64,000 bases of DNA from Pedobacter sp. W3I1 (GCF_030816015.1 NZ_JAUSXN010000001.1:4464001-4528000), one strand, 5' to 3'. Shown: positions 8,385 through 17,630, counted from the first letter of the stretch. Notes: generated from the sequence alone by a model not told the origin. Made by a program: numbers and translations.

Positions 8385-9470
8385 TTAATTCAACTGAAAG
8401 CCTACATTACCGTTTCTCCCAAGATGCAGACACAGGTCAAAGGCTGACTGTCCTCTCTGCTTGGCCGTCCCCTCGATAATGGATTTAAACTTAGCTTCAT
8501 TGTCCTTGAACTTTCTGGCATTCTGATAGTAGCCCGTCACCGCATTATACGCCCCGAAAAGTGTCCCTTGGGCGGTATCGATCAACTGAGAGGGTGCGCT
8601 CAAGGCATAGCTATAAACTTCGTCAACAATATTCTTATATACGCTTGAAGCTTCATCGATCAGTCCTTTTTGCAGTTTGTCCAAAACCTCCCTGTTCGGC
8701 GCCATTGCGGTCTGCACTAGTTTTTTTAGTTCGTCATCGGTAATCCGCACCTTTGCCCAGTGGTTAAAAATGGACTCCATTTCATCCCCGATCCTACCCG
8801 AAATACCCATCAGGGTATGCGCCTGTTTAAGCCTGTCGTTAGCCCCTGAAGAATGACGGATACGAACAACATTAGAAGAATTTTTTAATGCAGCATTAAG
8901 CGTATTGTTACATACAATACGGACAGGCGTAAAAGCCGCGGTGATACTCCCAAAACCATCATGCGAAGTGGTCAGAAATAAGTATTGCTCGATGAGGTCA
9001 TCCTTTCCCACCTTGATATAAGAGGGCAGTTTAGCAGTAATAAAAATGCGTTCTCCCTTACCCAAGGCTCCTGCAGTCTCATAGAGGATACCCTCGCCAC
9101 CGCCGACAATACTATCAAAAAATGAAAAGGCTTCGGTATTCTGTACCACTTTATAGTCTTTGCCCACTACCCCGAGAACTTCCTCGGTGTCCGTCCTAAC
9201 CGTTGAATAATAATTCGGCACTAAAATGTCGGACAAAAACCCGTCATACATTTCATCCCCATCAGGACTTTTAAACGTTGCAAGATTATGTGAGTCCACA
9301 GTAAACAAAGGCCGTTTCTCCACTGTATAATCAAGCCCTGCAAATTTCAAGGCTTCGGCCGAATTTGGATAAGATTCCACTATGGTACCCAGTCCATGCC
9401 ATGCTTTTTCCTTTACCGAAAAAAAACTGTACTTATCTGTTCTGCTGTTATAATTTAAGTGATGTGACAT
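8385..9470 (-). CDS. DUF932 domain-containing protein
   Basis: 361 aa and full length for the DUF932 family: N-terminal NSRTDKYSFFSVKEKAWHGLG, then the conserved core with FLTTSHDGFGSITAAFTPVRIVCNNTLNAA split over about residues 160-195, and a helical C-terminus. DUF932 proteins are phage/plasmid/ICE-borne homologues of LGT-type plasmid proteins. Their biochemical role is not established. It lies between ssb and a small ORF in one minus-strand operon, supporting a mobile-element origin. Confidence 0.88.
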   Translation of the reverse strand: MSHHLNYNSRTDKYSFFSVKEKAWHGLGTIVESYPNSAEALKFAGLDYTVEKRPLFTVDSHNLATFKSPDGDEMYDGFLSDILVPNYYSTVRTDTEEVLGVVGKDYKVVQNTEAFSFFDSIVGGGEGILYETAGALGKGERIFITAKLPSYIKVGKDDLIEQYLFLTTSHDGFGSITAAFTPVRIVCNNTLNAALKNSSNVVRIRHSSGANDRLKQAHTLMGISGRIGDEMESIFNHWAKVRITDDELKKLVQTAMAPNREVLDKLQKGLIDEASSVYKNIVDEVYSYALSAPSQLIDTAQGTLFGAYNAVTGYYQNARKFKDNEAKFKSIIEGTAKQRGQSAFDLCLHLGRNGNVGFQLN

Positions 9471-9542
9471 GATGAAAAATTTTAAATTAAAGTTTGATTA
9501 AATTGAGCGCGCTAACTGTAGCTGAAATAATAATGAGCTTTT

Positions 9543-9965
9543 AAAAGGGAATCCCTCCGTCAAAAGCCTTGGCATTGTCTAGCTGCGTTTCTTCCCTCTT
9601 TGCGACCCTTCGCCTCTATTTCTACCCGTTCGCACAGCTCTCTTTCCACCGCTTCCCGTCGAACCTAACAGCTTAACTTCTGAGGTATGAAAGGTCAGCG
9701 ATGCCTTAGCCTCGCCGTCACCATTAATGTAGGCATTGGCACCCACCCTGCCGTAAAGCTGAACCCAACCGCCCTTTTTAAGGTATCCGGCAATACCTGT
9801 GTTCAACCAGTATGAACACTCAAAAAATGTGGTAATCTTCTTTTGTTCGCCACCACTGCGGTAACTGTCATTGATAGCAATAGAAAAGTTTACCACTTTC
9901 CGTTCTCCGCTCAATGTCTTTACCGTTGCATCTCCTGTTAATCTTCCTGTAATTTCCATGATCAA
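9543..9965 (-). CDS. ssb: Single-stranded DNA-binding protein, mobile-element type, with a probable 1-base deletion
   Basis: The OB-fold begins MEITGRLTGDATVKTLSG (alternative ATG at 9959) and continues through VVNFSIAINDSY, FFECSYWLNTGIAGYLKKG, VQLYGRVGANAYI and ASLTFHTSEVKLLG. As written the frame stops at 9579 after a basic tail (128 aa). In the -1 frame the sequence continues KREETQLDNAKAFDGGIPF and stops at 9543-9545. That is the canonical acidic SSB tip ending in PF. One extra base in the C run at 9606-9608 would join them. It precedes DUF932 and is preceded by the 174-bp repeat. Confidence 0.88.
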
Positions 9966-10000
9966 AAAATTTTAAGTTTTACATTGTTTTTGTTTCCTTT

Positions 10001-10174
10001 CCCTTTTCCCAAAAAATCTTTTCAAAAGAAAAAACGGAAAAAAAGAAAGTCCGGAAAAACGGGTGCAGAGAGAACGGAGAGCTATAAGTCCCGGAGGGTG
10101 TTCTGGCGCAGCCAGGACATTATGCGCTCGCAGAGAACGGAGCACCCGAAATTCACGGCCTTTTTATCCGTTTC
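10001..10174 (-). repeat. 174-bp structured direct repeat, copy 1 (upstream of ssb)
   Basis: Nearly identical to 17631-17804. It has nested inverted repeats: AAACGGA/TCCGTTT at the ends, CGGGTGC/GCACCCG inside, and GTTCTGGC-GCA-GCCAGGAC at the centre (one G-T wobble here, perfect in copy 2). On the minus strand it ends about 35 nt upstream of the ssb start, so it is probably a leader or promoter module of mobile-element genes. The reading frames inside it are not conserved between copies. Confidence 0.8.
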
Positions 10175-10290
10175 GATTGGAAAGACTGCAAGCGCGTTTA
10201 ATCGGTGACCAATTGGCAATTTATGTCCTAGGTTAATAGTGAGAAAAAAGCAAAATACTTGCCTCAATAAATTGTATCATCAATCTATGT

Positions 10291-10536
10291 TTGATATATT
10301 CATATGACAAACATTTTTATATAGGTCACGCACGAGTTATCACACGAGACCAAAATATGGATTTACAAATAGATGCCTCAAATAAAGTAGGTTGCGAAAT
10401 TATTTTCCAGGAAAAAATTTCCAGTAAGTCTAAAGAACGGCCAGAGTTGATTAAATTATTTGAAAAGTTGAGAAAAGGTGAAACTGTTCTTGTTCGGAAA
10501 TTGGATAGGTCGAGAATCAGCCGGGCAACTTGCTAG
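10291..10536 (+). pseudogene. Serine recombinase (resolvase/invertase) N-terminal remnant
   Basis: About 75 residues match the start of Hin/Tn3-resolvase-type catalytic domains: IGHARVITRDQNMDLQIDAS, then ISSKSKERPELIKLFEKLRKG and a VLVRKLDRSRIS motif. The catalytic Ser of the usual ARVST motif is Ile here, the helix-E and DNA-binding regions are missing, and a stop follows LDRSRISRATC. It is a dead fragment left by a transposon or inversion module beside the ssb repeat. Confidence 0.8.
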
Positions 10537-10587
10537 AGATACCTTAAAATTTATGATGGGTTAACAGAAAAACAAAAATCTAAGTAA

Positions 10588-10659
10588 ATGAAAGATTATC
10601 TATTGGAAATAAGCGGCTCAATAGGGCTTTTGATTCTTGTTCTGGCTTTTATCTTTTAG
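10588..10659 (+). CDS. Possible 23-residue hydrophobic peptide
   Basis: ATG at 10588 opens a 23-codon frame with a charged start (MKDYLLEISGS) and an 11-residue hydrophobic run ending AFIF. Such short membrane peptides can be toxins or small membrane proteins, but chance is a strong alternative at this length. The rest of 10537-10844 holds nothing else I can support. Confidence 0.2.
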   Translation: MKDYLLEISGSIGLLILVLAFIF

Positions 10660-10802
10660 TCAAAGAAACCCTAAATAAGAGCGGCGATTAATATATTACG
10701 CTTAATATCTGACATAAAAATTATGATTGCATTTGACGATTATGGCAATGCAGGAGCTGACTTATTGCAGATAAACAGCCTGTTTTTGCATTAGTTTCTG
10801 TT

Positions 10803-11002
10803 AGATTAACATCACAGCGGCAGGACAGCGATGGTCAATTATTGTTAATAAGCTTGTGCAGACATTGAGTGATTAACATACACTGTTTGGGGTGCCGGCG
10901 TCCAAGAAATATTAGAGGTAAAAGTAATGACGAGTGCTACCGATCCGTTGATTGTAGTTCCCCCGGTTGTAATCGAATAGGTTACCTGTGCATTTCTTTG
11001 CA
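10803..11002. repeat. 200-bp segment duplicated at 44832-45032
   Basis: This stretch (3' end plus downstream flank of the lipoprotein gene at 10845) recurs at 44832-45032 in the same orientation. I count four substitutions and a one-base indel between copies. Both ends are abrupt, which fits a recent segmental duplication or gene-conversion tract. Confidence 0.9.
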
Positions 11003-11627
11003 TAGTATAAGATGCAGCAGATCCGTTCCACCCACCAGCTGACGCTGTCATTGCACCTACACCTGAATACGCCATAAAAGGAACGGAGAGAGAAGTTCCA
11101 ATGGGCATAACAGTCTTGTAAACTTTGGGGGATGTTGAACTATTTTGGGTATATGAATACCCAAGAGAACCACTCACTACCCAAGTACCTGTTATGGAGC
11201 CGGTTCCCCATGTCCCACTGATAGGGGCCGCGTTTGAGCAATTGACATTATAGAAGACATTGTCTACACCATTAGCCACCGCAAGACTTGACATGGTTTT
11301 ATTTAGAGATTTACTTGTAGTCGCTGTATCAACCCGAGTTGAGCTAATACCTTTTTTTAGTGCGGCAATAAATTCATAAGCCTGTTGGTAGGATTTGAAG
11401 CTTTGACGTATGGTATCCTTCGCAGCAATAAAATTAATCCCCAATTCTTGTGCTTTTGAATTATTGCTTACTGTTAATGCTTGCAGCTTCTGTTTATAAA
11501 GCTGATCGGAAACTTCAATATCAGATGTTTCTTTCTTATCAATTTTCTCTTTACTACAGGAAGCTAATAGTGTTATAAGAAAAATAACTGATAGGAGGTT
11601 AATCAAGAGTTTTTTGTTTGTTTTCAT
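10845..11627 (-). CDS. Secreted lipoprotein, hypothetical, beta-rich C-terminus
   Basis: 260 aa. A lipoprotein signal (MKTNKKLLINLLSVIFLITL, lipobox LLASC) is followed by a helical acidic/lysine region (to about residue 115). A Gly/Ser/Thr-rich beta domain then has repeated hydrophobic strands (GTWGTGSITGTWVVSG, YTMQRNAQVTYSIT, TSNISWTPAPQTVYV). Surface-exposed lipoproteins of this build are common cargo in Bacteroidota islands. Its last roughly 50 codons are duplicated 34 kb away. Function unknown. Confidence 0.75.
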   Translation of the reverse strand: MKTNKKLLINLLSVIFLITLLASCSKEKIDKKETSDIEVSDQLYKQKLQALTVSNNSKAQELGINFIAAKDTIRQSFKSYQQAYEFIAALKKGISSTRVDTATTSKSLNKTMSSLAVANGVDNVFYNVNCSNAAPISGTWGTGSITGTWVVSGSLGYSYTQNSSTSPKVYKTVMPIGTSLSVPFMAYSGVGAMTASAGGWNGSAASYTMQRNAQVTYSITTGGTTINGSVALVITFTSNISWTPAPQTVYVNHSMSAQAY

Positions 11628-11760
11628 GTTTCTGGTTTTTTACATTTATCCTGCTTGGCTGTGATGTTATATTTTATCAGAAAAGGATTCTTTCAGCGTT
11701 GAAGCTTATTACTAATATTGTTGCAAGAGGTCTGCGGATATCAGATATATATCCCAAATA

Positions 11761-12549
11761 TTAGTTTGGAGTTTTGCTTAGGTACATAACTTCATCCCAT
11801 GTTTTTAATCGGGCTGTTGAAGGAACCGTAAAAGTATCGTTAGGTAGCTCCTCATCTTTTATGTTGATTATAAAAAGGCCAAAGGCCCTACCATCTTTCT
11901 GTAAAGTTTGAATACCTAAAATCGGATTTTTTACACCCGGTATTATATTAAGGGGAGATACAAATTTGAGTTTCTCTTCAGTGTAATAAAATTTAGTGGT
12001 ATCTGTTCCTGTAACAGCAAGAGCCGTTAAGCAACGCTTGCCTGCAATGTTGATCTCTCCACCTTTAATATTAATTATTATGGGTTTAACAATATTACTG
12101 GCCTTAGGGCTATAAAGGTCTTCAGGATGATTTTTCAGTGAGTCCCGATAGTAAAATGTTTTTTTTGTATGCTCAAAAAACATGAAGTAATCTTTATTTT
12201 TATAATCAGCTAAATAGATCGGGTAAAGCGCCTTAGCTTCCATCTTGGATTTTACTTCCATATCCTTATCTTCTGAAGATACTTCAACAGTATCTTTTTG
12301 AATCGTTTCCAAAGGGCCGATTGTCTTAATGATTACTCTGTGATGTTTTATATGATAAATCCTTTTTAAAAGTATATTATTTGTGCTATCGTTTGAAAAG
12401 ACATGGTTTGGATAGTAAAAGTATTGGAGTGTAAATGTCCCAACGCCCAAATCCTTTTGCTCTTGTGCGTAGGTGGATATTGGAAGAAATAGAGATAATA
12501 TAGCTATTTTTACTGATAAGTGATTAAATATCGAGCGTTTAAATTTCAT
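11761..12549 (-). CDS. Secreted protein resembling GLPGLI-type proteins, hypothetical
   Basis: 262 aa with a signal peptide ending FLPISTYAQE. The mature domain has alternating strands and the sequence order seen in the GLPGLI family of Bacteroidota secreted proteins: INIAGKRCLTALAV, KFYYTEEKLKF, then NPILGIQTLQKDGR and a closing LPNDTFTVPS strand. The eponymous GLPGLI motif is not intact, so the assignment is tentative. It precedes the 10845 lipoprotein gene on the same strand, separated by about 130 nt. Confidence 0.65.
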   Translation of the reverse strand: MKFKRSIFNHLSVKIAILSLFLPISTYAQEQKDLGVGTFTLQYFYYPNHVFSNDSTNNILLKRIYHIKHHRVIIKTIGPLETIQKDTVEVSSEDKDMEVKSKMEAKALYPIYLADYKNKDYFMFFEHTKKTFYYRDSLKNHPEDLYSPKASNIVKPIIINIKGGEINIAGKRCLTALAVTGTDTTKFYYTEEKLKFVSPLNIIPGVKNPILGIQTLQKDGRAFGLFIINIKDEELPNDTFTVPSTARLKTWDEVMYLSKTPN

Positions 12550-12734
12550 AAGAAGTTATTTACATAGGCAATCAAAATTATGCATTAATTTATTCGACAA
12601 CTTCCTTGATTTTAACCAATGCTTAGTATATTTTTGCAGTCTTCCTTGTATCCGATGAACTACATATTTGATTATTACTATGTTTTTGAAATTCCGTGGA
12701 TACAGGCTCTTAGTTTTTCTTGTGGTTTATCGAC

Positions 12735-13025
12735 ATGAAGGCTGCTATCGTGTCAAACCTCGGATATGATTTTAGGAATAAGGATCTATTGCGCTTCAAT
12801 TTTTATTCTTATATAGCTGAATTATATAATAAGAATTTCCAATATTCATTTGAAAATTTACATGAAATCTATCAGACGGGAACTATTTTGGATCCAAATT
12901 TACATAATTGATGGCTAAATGACGATGGCACAGAAGCAATATTTACTGTATTGATCAATTCAAACAAAAAAGGATACAACATTAAAGCAAAAGAGTTAGA
13001 AGTTAAGCAGTCGTCAGCATACTAA
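12735..13025 (+). pseudogene. Small gene interrupted by an in-frame TGA
   Basis: The frame MKAAIVSNLGYDFRNKDLLR runs to TGA at 12909-12911 and continues without interruption (WLNDDGTEAIFTVLINSN, then KKGYNIKAKELEV) to TAA at 13023-13025. The downstream part has normal coding character, so this looks like a roughly 96-codon gene with one nonsense mutation. No family recognised. A TTG at 12720 is an alternative start. Confidence 0.4.
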
Positions 13026-13346
13026 GGGATTCCATCAAGCATTTTCAACCTAAATTAACATATAAATATATAGCTAAGCTCCAAAACAGCTTAAGATTTT
13101 AACGAACAGCAAAGGCAGATTTAACAAAGATTTCGAAACGATCTGGAATCTCTGTCTTCACTAAGCCGTTTTCTGGTACCCTAATCATCTAAGTATACCA
13201 TTAACAATACCTCTATCTTGCCCTGACGGACTTTGACGTCGATTCCAGTAACCTTAAGGCAAATTGGCGTTTATATTTCTACCAGAATGAATCAACCTAA
13301 CTTTGATTGTAAGACGGGGGGCATTGGCGCAAAAAGCAACTAAATC

Positions 13347-13369
13347 ACTATGCACTGAAAGTGCATAGT
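13347..13369 (+). promoter_or_regulatory. Perfect 10-bp inverted repeat upstream of the 803-aa protein
   Basis: ACTATGCACT (13347-13356), loop GAA, AGTGCATAGT (13360-13369), about 90 nt before the downstream start codon. No T run follows immediately, so an operator or a leader hairpin is more likely than a terminator. The remaining gap 13026-13458 shows nothing else clear. Confidence 0.5.
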
Positions 13370-13458
13370 TTCATCTCTCACAATAGAAAAATATGTTGAT
13401 AACAAACCTTTAAAAACAGCAGAAATGGCGTAAATTGATCTCACAAACGCTCAAATCT

Positions 13459-15846
13459 ATGCCTACAAGCAGAACCCGGAAAAAGACAAAAAAAAAGATC
13501 AAAAATGCTAAGCTCCCTACCCTGCGGCAATTGACCGAAACCATGAGATCCAATGGCATGGCACCAGATCCGATCAAAATGAAATATTTTGAAGCCAGCT
13601 TTGACGGGACTGAAGAAAGCACTTTCGAGGAGAGACTTGATGCACTCAAGACTATTGGCAAAAATGCATCGGAAAATTTCACGGAAAAATACCATAAGAT
13701 AAAATACTGGATCGGAACACACGACCAACCCAAGCTGATATCCTTCGTATTCTATTATTTCATGGTAGCAAAAGCAGGCTATGATGAAGAAGCGATGAAA
13801 GGTTCTATAGAATTCCAACCCTATTACCAAGAACTGCTCCAGGCCTTTGCCCTGACGCTTCCAAGAAACTATGATGTACGCCCCTTCTCCGCAGAAGTTG
13901 GTGAGTTCAAAAAGGATTTTATGGAAATCGGCGAATGCTACCGCCTTAAGCAATTCAATTTCCCAGCATCAGTGCTCTCGGCAGACGACCTGCCCTTTCA
14001 TCTGCTCCGCACGGAAATGATCATGAATACTACTGCTGTGAGAAACTGGTCTTATGACCACCAGATGAAAAAGGTAACCCTTGATCTTGCTGCAGCAGTG
14101 AGTCCAGCTTTTACCGCCCACCATGGCTTTGACCCGGTAGTCTTCCTCCAACTGCTCTACAGCATGACCGAAGAAGTAGAGGAACGCATCAACATACACC
14201 GACTAAAAACGGTCGAAATCATGCGTCATAACCATTACGAGAAGATTTTTGATGCTTACGAAGCACATTTCCCCACTGGCAAGACGGACCAAAGGGGGCG
14301 CAAAAAGCTTTGGAAGATGTTCGGCAAGAGCAGTCTGAGGCTAAAACAAATGTTTCTCATGCATTCAGACTTATTTCTCGAAGACCTTTTCACCTTTGAT
14401 TTCCCGACGCTGGAATCTCTGGCAGAAGGAAAAATTTCGGCAGAAAAACTACAGGAAGCATTCGGCTTGATCAGCCTCAATTTCGGAGACCTCGCAGATT
14501 TTGATCCCGACCATTTCCTGCTCAGTAATCCCGTACAGCAGAAGCCTTTTATAAAGCTTGATGAAAAGAAAATCTTTAGTGGACTATGGTCGGTCATGAC
14601 ACACTTTAGCATGGGCTTGCTGGAAAGCCTATGTGCAATGAATGAAAAACTGCGCAATAAATACAATGAGATCAGAGGCACTTACCTGGAAAACGAGATC
14701 GCTAAACTATTCCGTTCCTCGTTCCCCATGGCAAAGGTCTATCCCGGCAGCCTTTGGCATGGTAAAGACGGAAAACGTTATGAAAATGACCTGTTGGTTA
14801 TTATAAATAAATTTGCCCTAGTCATCGAGGCAAAGGCTGGCACGGTCAGTCCACCTGCAAAACGCGCTGCGCCCGACCGCCTGTTCAAAACCCTTCGGGA
14901 GCTTATCGAAGAACCCTCCGAACAGGCACTGCGCTTCATTGAATTCTTGCAGGAAAACCCGGGCGAACTGTCCCTTAAAGTAAAAAAAGGCCCCAATAAC
15001 CGCTTCAGTTCAGCTGAACTTAAATACTTTATTCCCCTGGGGGTAACTCTATCCCATTTGGGCATGATGGGAAGCAACCTAAAACAGCTCATCAATGCTG
15101 GCGTTACCGATAAAAAAATCGAAGAACTTGCGACCTCCGTCAGCCTAACTGATCTTCAGGTTGTATTTGACCTATTGCCCTTTGCAGCTGAAAAAATCCA
15201 CTACTTGCAGCGCCGCCGTGAACTCGAAGCAAATATCCAGTACATGGGCGATGAACTGGATCTTCTCGCCTGGTACCTTGACGAAGGCTTCAACTTCGGA
15301 AAAGACCTGGAAAAAATCGGCCTGTTCAAAATGGATCTTAAATCCAAGGAACTCGACAACTATATTATCGGCACAGCACACGGTGAAAAGGTTATCAAAC
15401 CCGAACTGACCAAAACCCGGTGGTGGAAAGACATGCTAATCAGGCTGGAAGAGAAACAGTTCCAGACCTGGCTGGAAACATCTTATATCCTACTGAACGT
15501 ACCAATAGATCTGCAGCAATACCTTGAAAAGTTCGTCGATGAGCAGGAACAGAAAATGCACAACGGAAAAGCAGAATTCCTCCACAACTGGATCTTGCTG
15601 GAAACTGCCGATAAGGAACGTCAGTTTACTATAGCAGGTTACAGTTATTATGACCGCTTACGGGAGGAAAGAGATGATATTATGGGTGATATCCTTTATG
15701 ATGCAAGAATGGATGGCGCAAAGGGAAAACTGGTAATCGGAATGAACATCGACAAACCGCATTACCCCTATAGTGTGTTAGGCTGTTGGCTTTCCTCTGA
15801 ACTTTTTGAAAACAGGTATCTAAAAAATATCAAGGCCGATGAGTGA
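13459..15846 (+). CDS. Large protein with a central PD-(D/E)XK/NERD-like nuclease domain
   Basis: 795 aa from the ATG at 13459; a TTG at 13435 would add 8 residues. The N-terminal half is helical and has no recognised domain. Around residues 415-500 the sequence RGTYLENEIAKLF, then ENDLLVIINKFALVIEAKAG, shows the E...D-x13-ExK pattern of PD-(D/E)XK and NERD nucleases (D443, E457, K459). It is followed by PERL-like and Q-rich helices (DRLFKTLRELIEEPSEQALR) typical of NERD-like domains. The C-terminal 300 residues are unassigned. It is alone on the plus strand inside the mobile element, consistent with cargo such as a DNA-targeting defence gene, but no partner is seen. Confidence 0.7.
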   Translation: MPTSRTRKKTKKKIKNAKLPTLRQLTETMRSNGMAPDPIKMKYFEASFDGTEESTFEERLDALKTIGKNASENFTEKYHKIKYWIGTHDQPKLISFVFYYFMVAKAGYDEEAMKGSIEFQPYYQELLQAFALTLPRNYDVRPFSAEVGEFKKDFMEIGECYRLKQFNFPASVLSADDLPFHLLRTEMIMNTTAVRNWSYDHQMKKVTLDLAAAVSPAFTAHHGFDPVVFLQLLYSMTEEVEERINIHRLKTVEIMRHNHYEKIFDAYEAHFPTGKTDQRGRKKLWKMFGKSSLRLKQMFLMHSDLFLEDLFTFDFPTLESLAEGKISAEKLQEAFGLISLNFGDLADFDPDHFLLSNPVQQKPFIKLDEKKIFSGLWSVMTHFSMGLLESLCAMNEKLRNKYNEIRGTYLENEIAKLFRSSFPMAKVYPGSLWHGKDGKRYENDLLVIINKFALVIEAKAGTVSPPAKRAAPDRLFKTLRELIEEPSEQALRFIEFLQENPGELSLKVKKGPNNRFSSAELKYFIPLGVTLSHLGMMGSNLKQLINAGVTDKKIEELATSVSLTDLQVVFDLLPFAAEKIHYLQRRRELEANIQYMGDELDLLAWYLDEGFNFGKDLEKIGLFKMDLKSKELDNYIIGTAHGEKVIKPELTKTRWWKDMLIRLEEKQFQTWLETSYILLNVPIDLQQYLEKFVDEQEQKMHNGKAEFLHNWILLETADKERQFTIAGYSYYDRLREERDDIMGDILYDARMDGAKGKLVIGMNIDKPHYPYSVLGCWLSSELFENRYLKNIKADE

Positions 15847-16415
15847 TCCCATTCTCTTAGAAAACACTCGATGTTTTCAGCGGCTGGATCTGAACTATCT
15901 TTTCAGGAAGAATGAAACAAAAGGATAATTAAGATAGTGGGGTGAAATGTCATAAACCTTAAGTAAATAATTGCTAGGAAGAACAATATTTAGGCTATTC
16001 ATTAACGAAAATCCAATATAGTCATGCGCAAAAACATAGTTCCTTAGAGAAACAAATTTTATATTCTGTAAATTTTACCAGACATTGTCTTAAATATGCA
16101 TGATTATCAAAAACCCTGCCTCATCACCGCTGATCCGGCAAACAGGAATTAAAATGCTTCTGAAATTTAGACATAAAACGGTGAAGGTGATGATACATTT
16201 TGAACGTCGGAAACGTTTGAAAGCAAACTAAAATATCTGCAGGATTACATTTAGATCATTTATCTAGTCTCGTGGGATTTTAAATTTGGCAAAGACCAAA
16301 GCAACCGCAGACAGAAACCGGTCACATCTAGGAGCTGATGGATTATTCCAGCCGAGTGTCCGCAGGACGCGAGGCTTCCGGCCGTCCAGCGGACGGCCGC
16401 GCCCGATTTCATATA
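15847..16415. other. Intergenic region, no gene identified
   Basis: A 7-bp hairpin GAAAACA/TGTTTTC at 15860-15878 lies 14 nt after the 803-aa gene's stop and may end its transcript, although no T run follows. A 9-bp GC-rich hairpin CGGCCGTCC-AGC-GGACGGCCG at 16379-16399 sits just past the stop of the 59-residue minus-strand gene. Otherwise the stretch is AT-rich with no convincing coding frame. Confidence 0.5.
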
Positions 16416-16595
16416 TCACCTCAAAACAATAAGTTTCTGATAAAAATCCTCCCAATATGCGCGGAGCCTTTTATCCAGCTCCGCAAACCTCGGGTCTTCG
16501 TGATATTGATTTCTAAAACGGTCTGCTTCCGTGATCGCTGTTTCCAGATCGTTCACCCTGATCGGCCTGCCTGCAAGACCTATAACTTTCATCAT
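16416..16595 (-). CDS. 59-residue conserved-type mobile-element protein
   Basis: The frame MMKVIGLAGRPIRVNDLETA, continuing ADRFRNQYHEDPRFAELDKR and AYWEDFYQKLIVLR, ends at TGA 16416-16418. The pattern (short N-terminal strand, ADRFR helix, HEDP turn, YWEDFYQKL helix) is one I associate with small hypothetical proteins of Bacteroidota conjugative elements. It lies about 190 nt downstream of the DUF3560 gene on the same strand, and a strong hairpin follows its stop. Confidence 0.65.
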   Translation of the reverse strand: MMKVIGLAGRPIRVNDLETAITEADRFRNQYHEDPRFAELDKRLRAYWEDFYQKLIVLR

Positions 16596-16696
16596 AATTG
16601 TATTTTGTTCCTATACAGAAAATTTAATTATAAGTATTCAAATTCCCCCGTCTTTCTCGGGCTAAACAGGATGGCATCCAGACCCCTTAAATCAGC

Positions 16697-16714
16697 TAGG
16701 CCAATTGTGGCCTA
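16697..16714 (-). promoter_or_regulatory. Inverted repeat between the DUF3560 gene and the 59-residue gene
   Basis: TAGGCCA (16697-16703), loop ATTG, TGGCCTA (16708-16714). It is a candidate operator or processing hairpin in the 190-nt spacer. No T run follows on either strand. Confidence 0.4.
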
Positions 16715-16785
16715 ACTAATTATTAACTCTTAACTTACCATAAAAGGGGGGTAGTTAGAGCAACCCTGCCCGTCCAAAAATTTGC

Positions 16786-17562
16786 TTATGCTTTTACCAT
16801 TCCGGCTATGATCCTGCTCCAATAAAGTGCATTGTTACTGATGTGCCGTTGCCACGCCTCCTCCGATCTGCACCAACGGAAGCCGTGCTGTTTTAACTGT
16901 GTGATTACCTCCTGCAAGGGCTTTCCATTGAAAAAAAGCTGAAGACGGTTGGCCGCCCTGTTCTCCAAAATACGTACCCCGTTGATTACTGCATCAACTG
17001 CCACGGTCTGCCCCTGTTTCTTTAAAGCCAACAACCTTTTTTCAATACGCCTGATATTGGCACTATTGTTTGTTAAGGTAAAATGGGCAAACCCCTTACC
17101 CCCAAATTTATCGTGTATAAGCTCCTCCCACATCTCATCATTACCATACTTTAGTTTTAAAAAAGCCGTCTTATCATCCTTTCTGATGCAGTTATTGGCC
17201 GCTTTCATAAAGCCCTGCATTTCCTTTAAACTGTTCAACTTTTCTTCTAACTGTTCCACCGCCTCGGGGTCGTCCGAAAAGATGGCATCATTGTTTTTGA
17301 TGCTGTCCGCCTTCTCCGCATAATATGCGGCCTTATTGTTCGCCTCAACCGACCGTTTCATCGCACCCGATATCTTATCCCTATATCTGCGGTCAGACTT
17401 TTCGGAATGATGCCCGATAAGGATAGGCTGTCCCATCGGGATCGCATCCGCCATTTTCTGACTGAGCTGATATAATCTGTCCGATTCTGCTTCATTCTTT
17501 GAAGCTTTTTCTTCCGCACCTGCAATGCGGTTTTCCCTGCGTTGATGAAAATCATGTTTCAT
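16786..17562 (-). CDS. DUF3560 domain-containing protein
   Basis: 258 aa. The N-terminal two-thirds match DUF3560: RRENRIAGAEEKASKNEAES, then IPMGQPILIGHHSEKSDRRY and a coiled AAYYAEKADSI segment. The C-terminal part (LQLFFNGKPLQEVITQLKQH, FRWCRSEEAWQRHISNNALY) resembles the region found at the end of plasmid/ICE proteins of this group. DUF3560 proteins are markers of Bacteroidota conjugative elements, but their role is not known. The 174-bp repeat lies about 70 nt upstream. Confidence 0.85.
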   Translation of the reverse strand: MKHDFHQRRENRIAGAEEKASKNEAESDRLYQLSQKMADAIPMGQPILIGHHSEKSDRRYRDKISGAMKRSVEANNKAAYYAEKADSIKNNDAIFSDDPEAVEQLEEKLNSLKEMQGFMKAANNCIRKDDKTAFLKLKYGNDEMWEELIHDKFGGKGFAHFTLTNNSANIRRIEKRLLALKKQGQTVAVDAVINGVRILENRAANRLQLFFNGKPLQEVITQLKQHGFRWCRSEEAWQRHISNNALYWSRIIAGMVKA

Positions 17563-17630
17563 AATCCTAAATGCAATTCTGCGGCTGCACTACACCGTCT
17601 CTAATTTGAAAACCTTATAATTATCTTCTT

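Noticed and set aside
10082-10267. Minus-strand 61-codon ORF across the 174-bp repeat
   Set aside because: Differences between the two repeat copies change amino acids while the hairpins are kept, so RNA or DNA structure rather than protein is selected.
16338-16715. 125-codon plus-strand ORF
   Set aside because: It is antisense to the 59-residue element protein, which has far better protein character.
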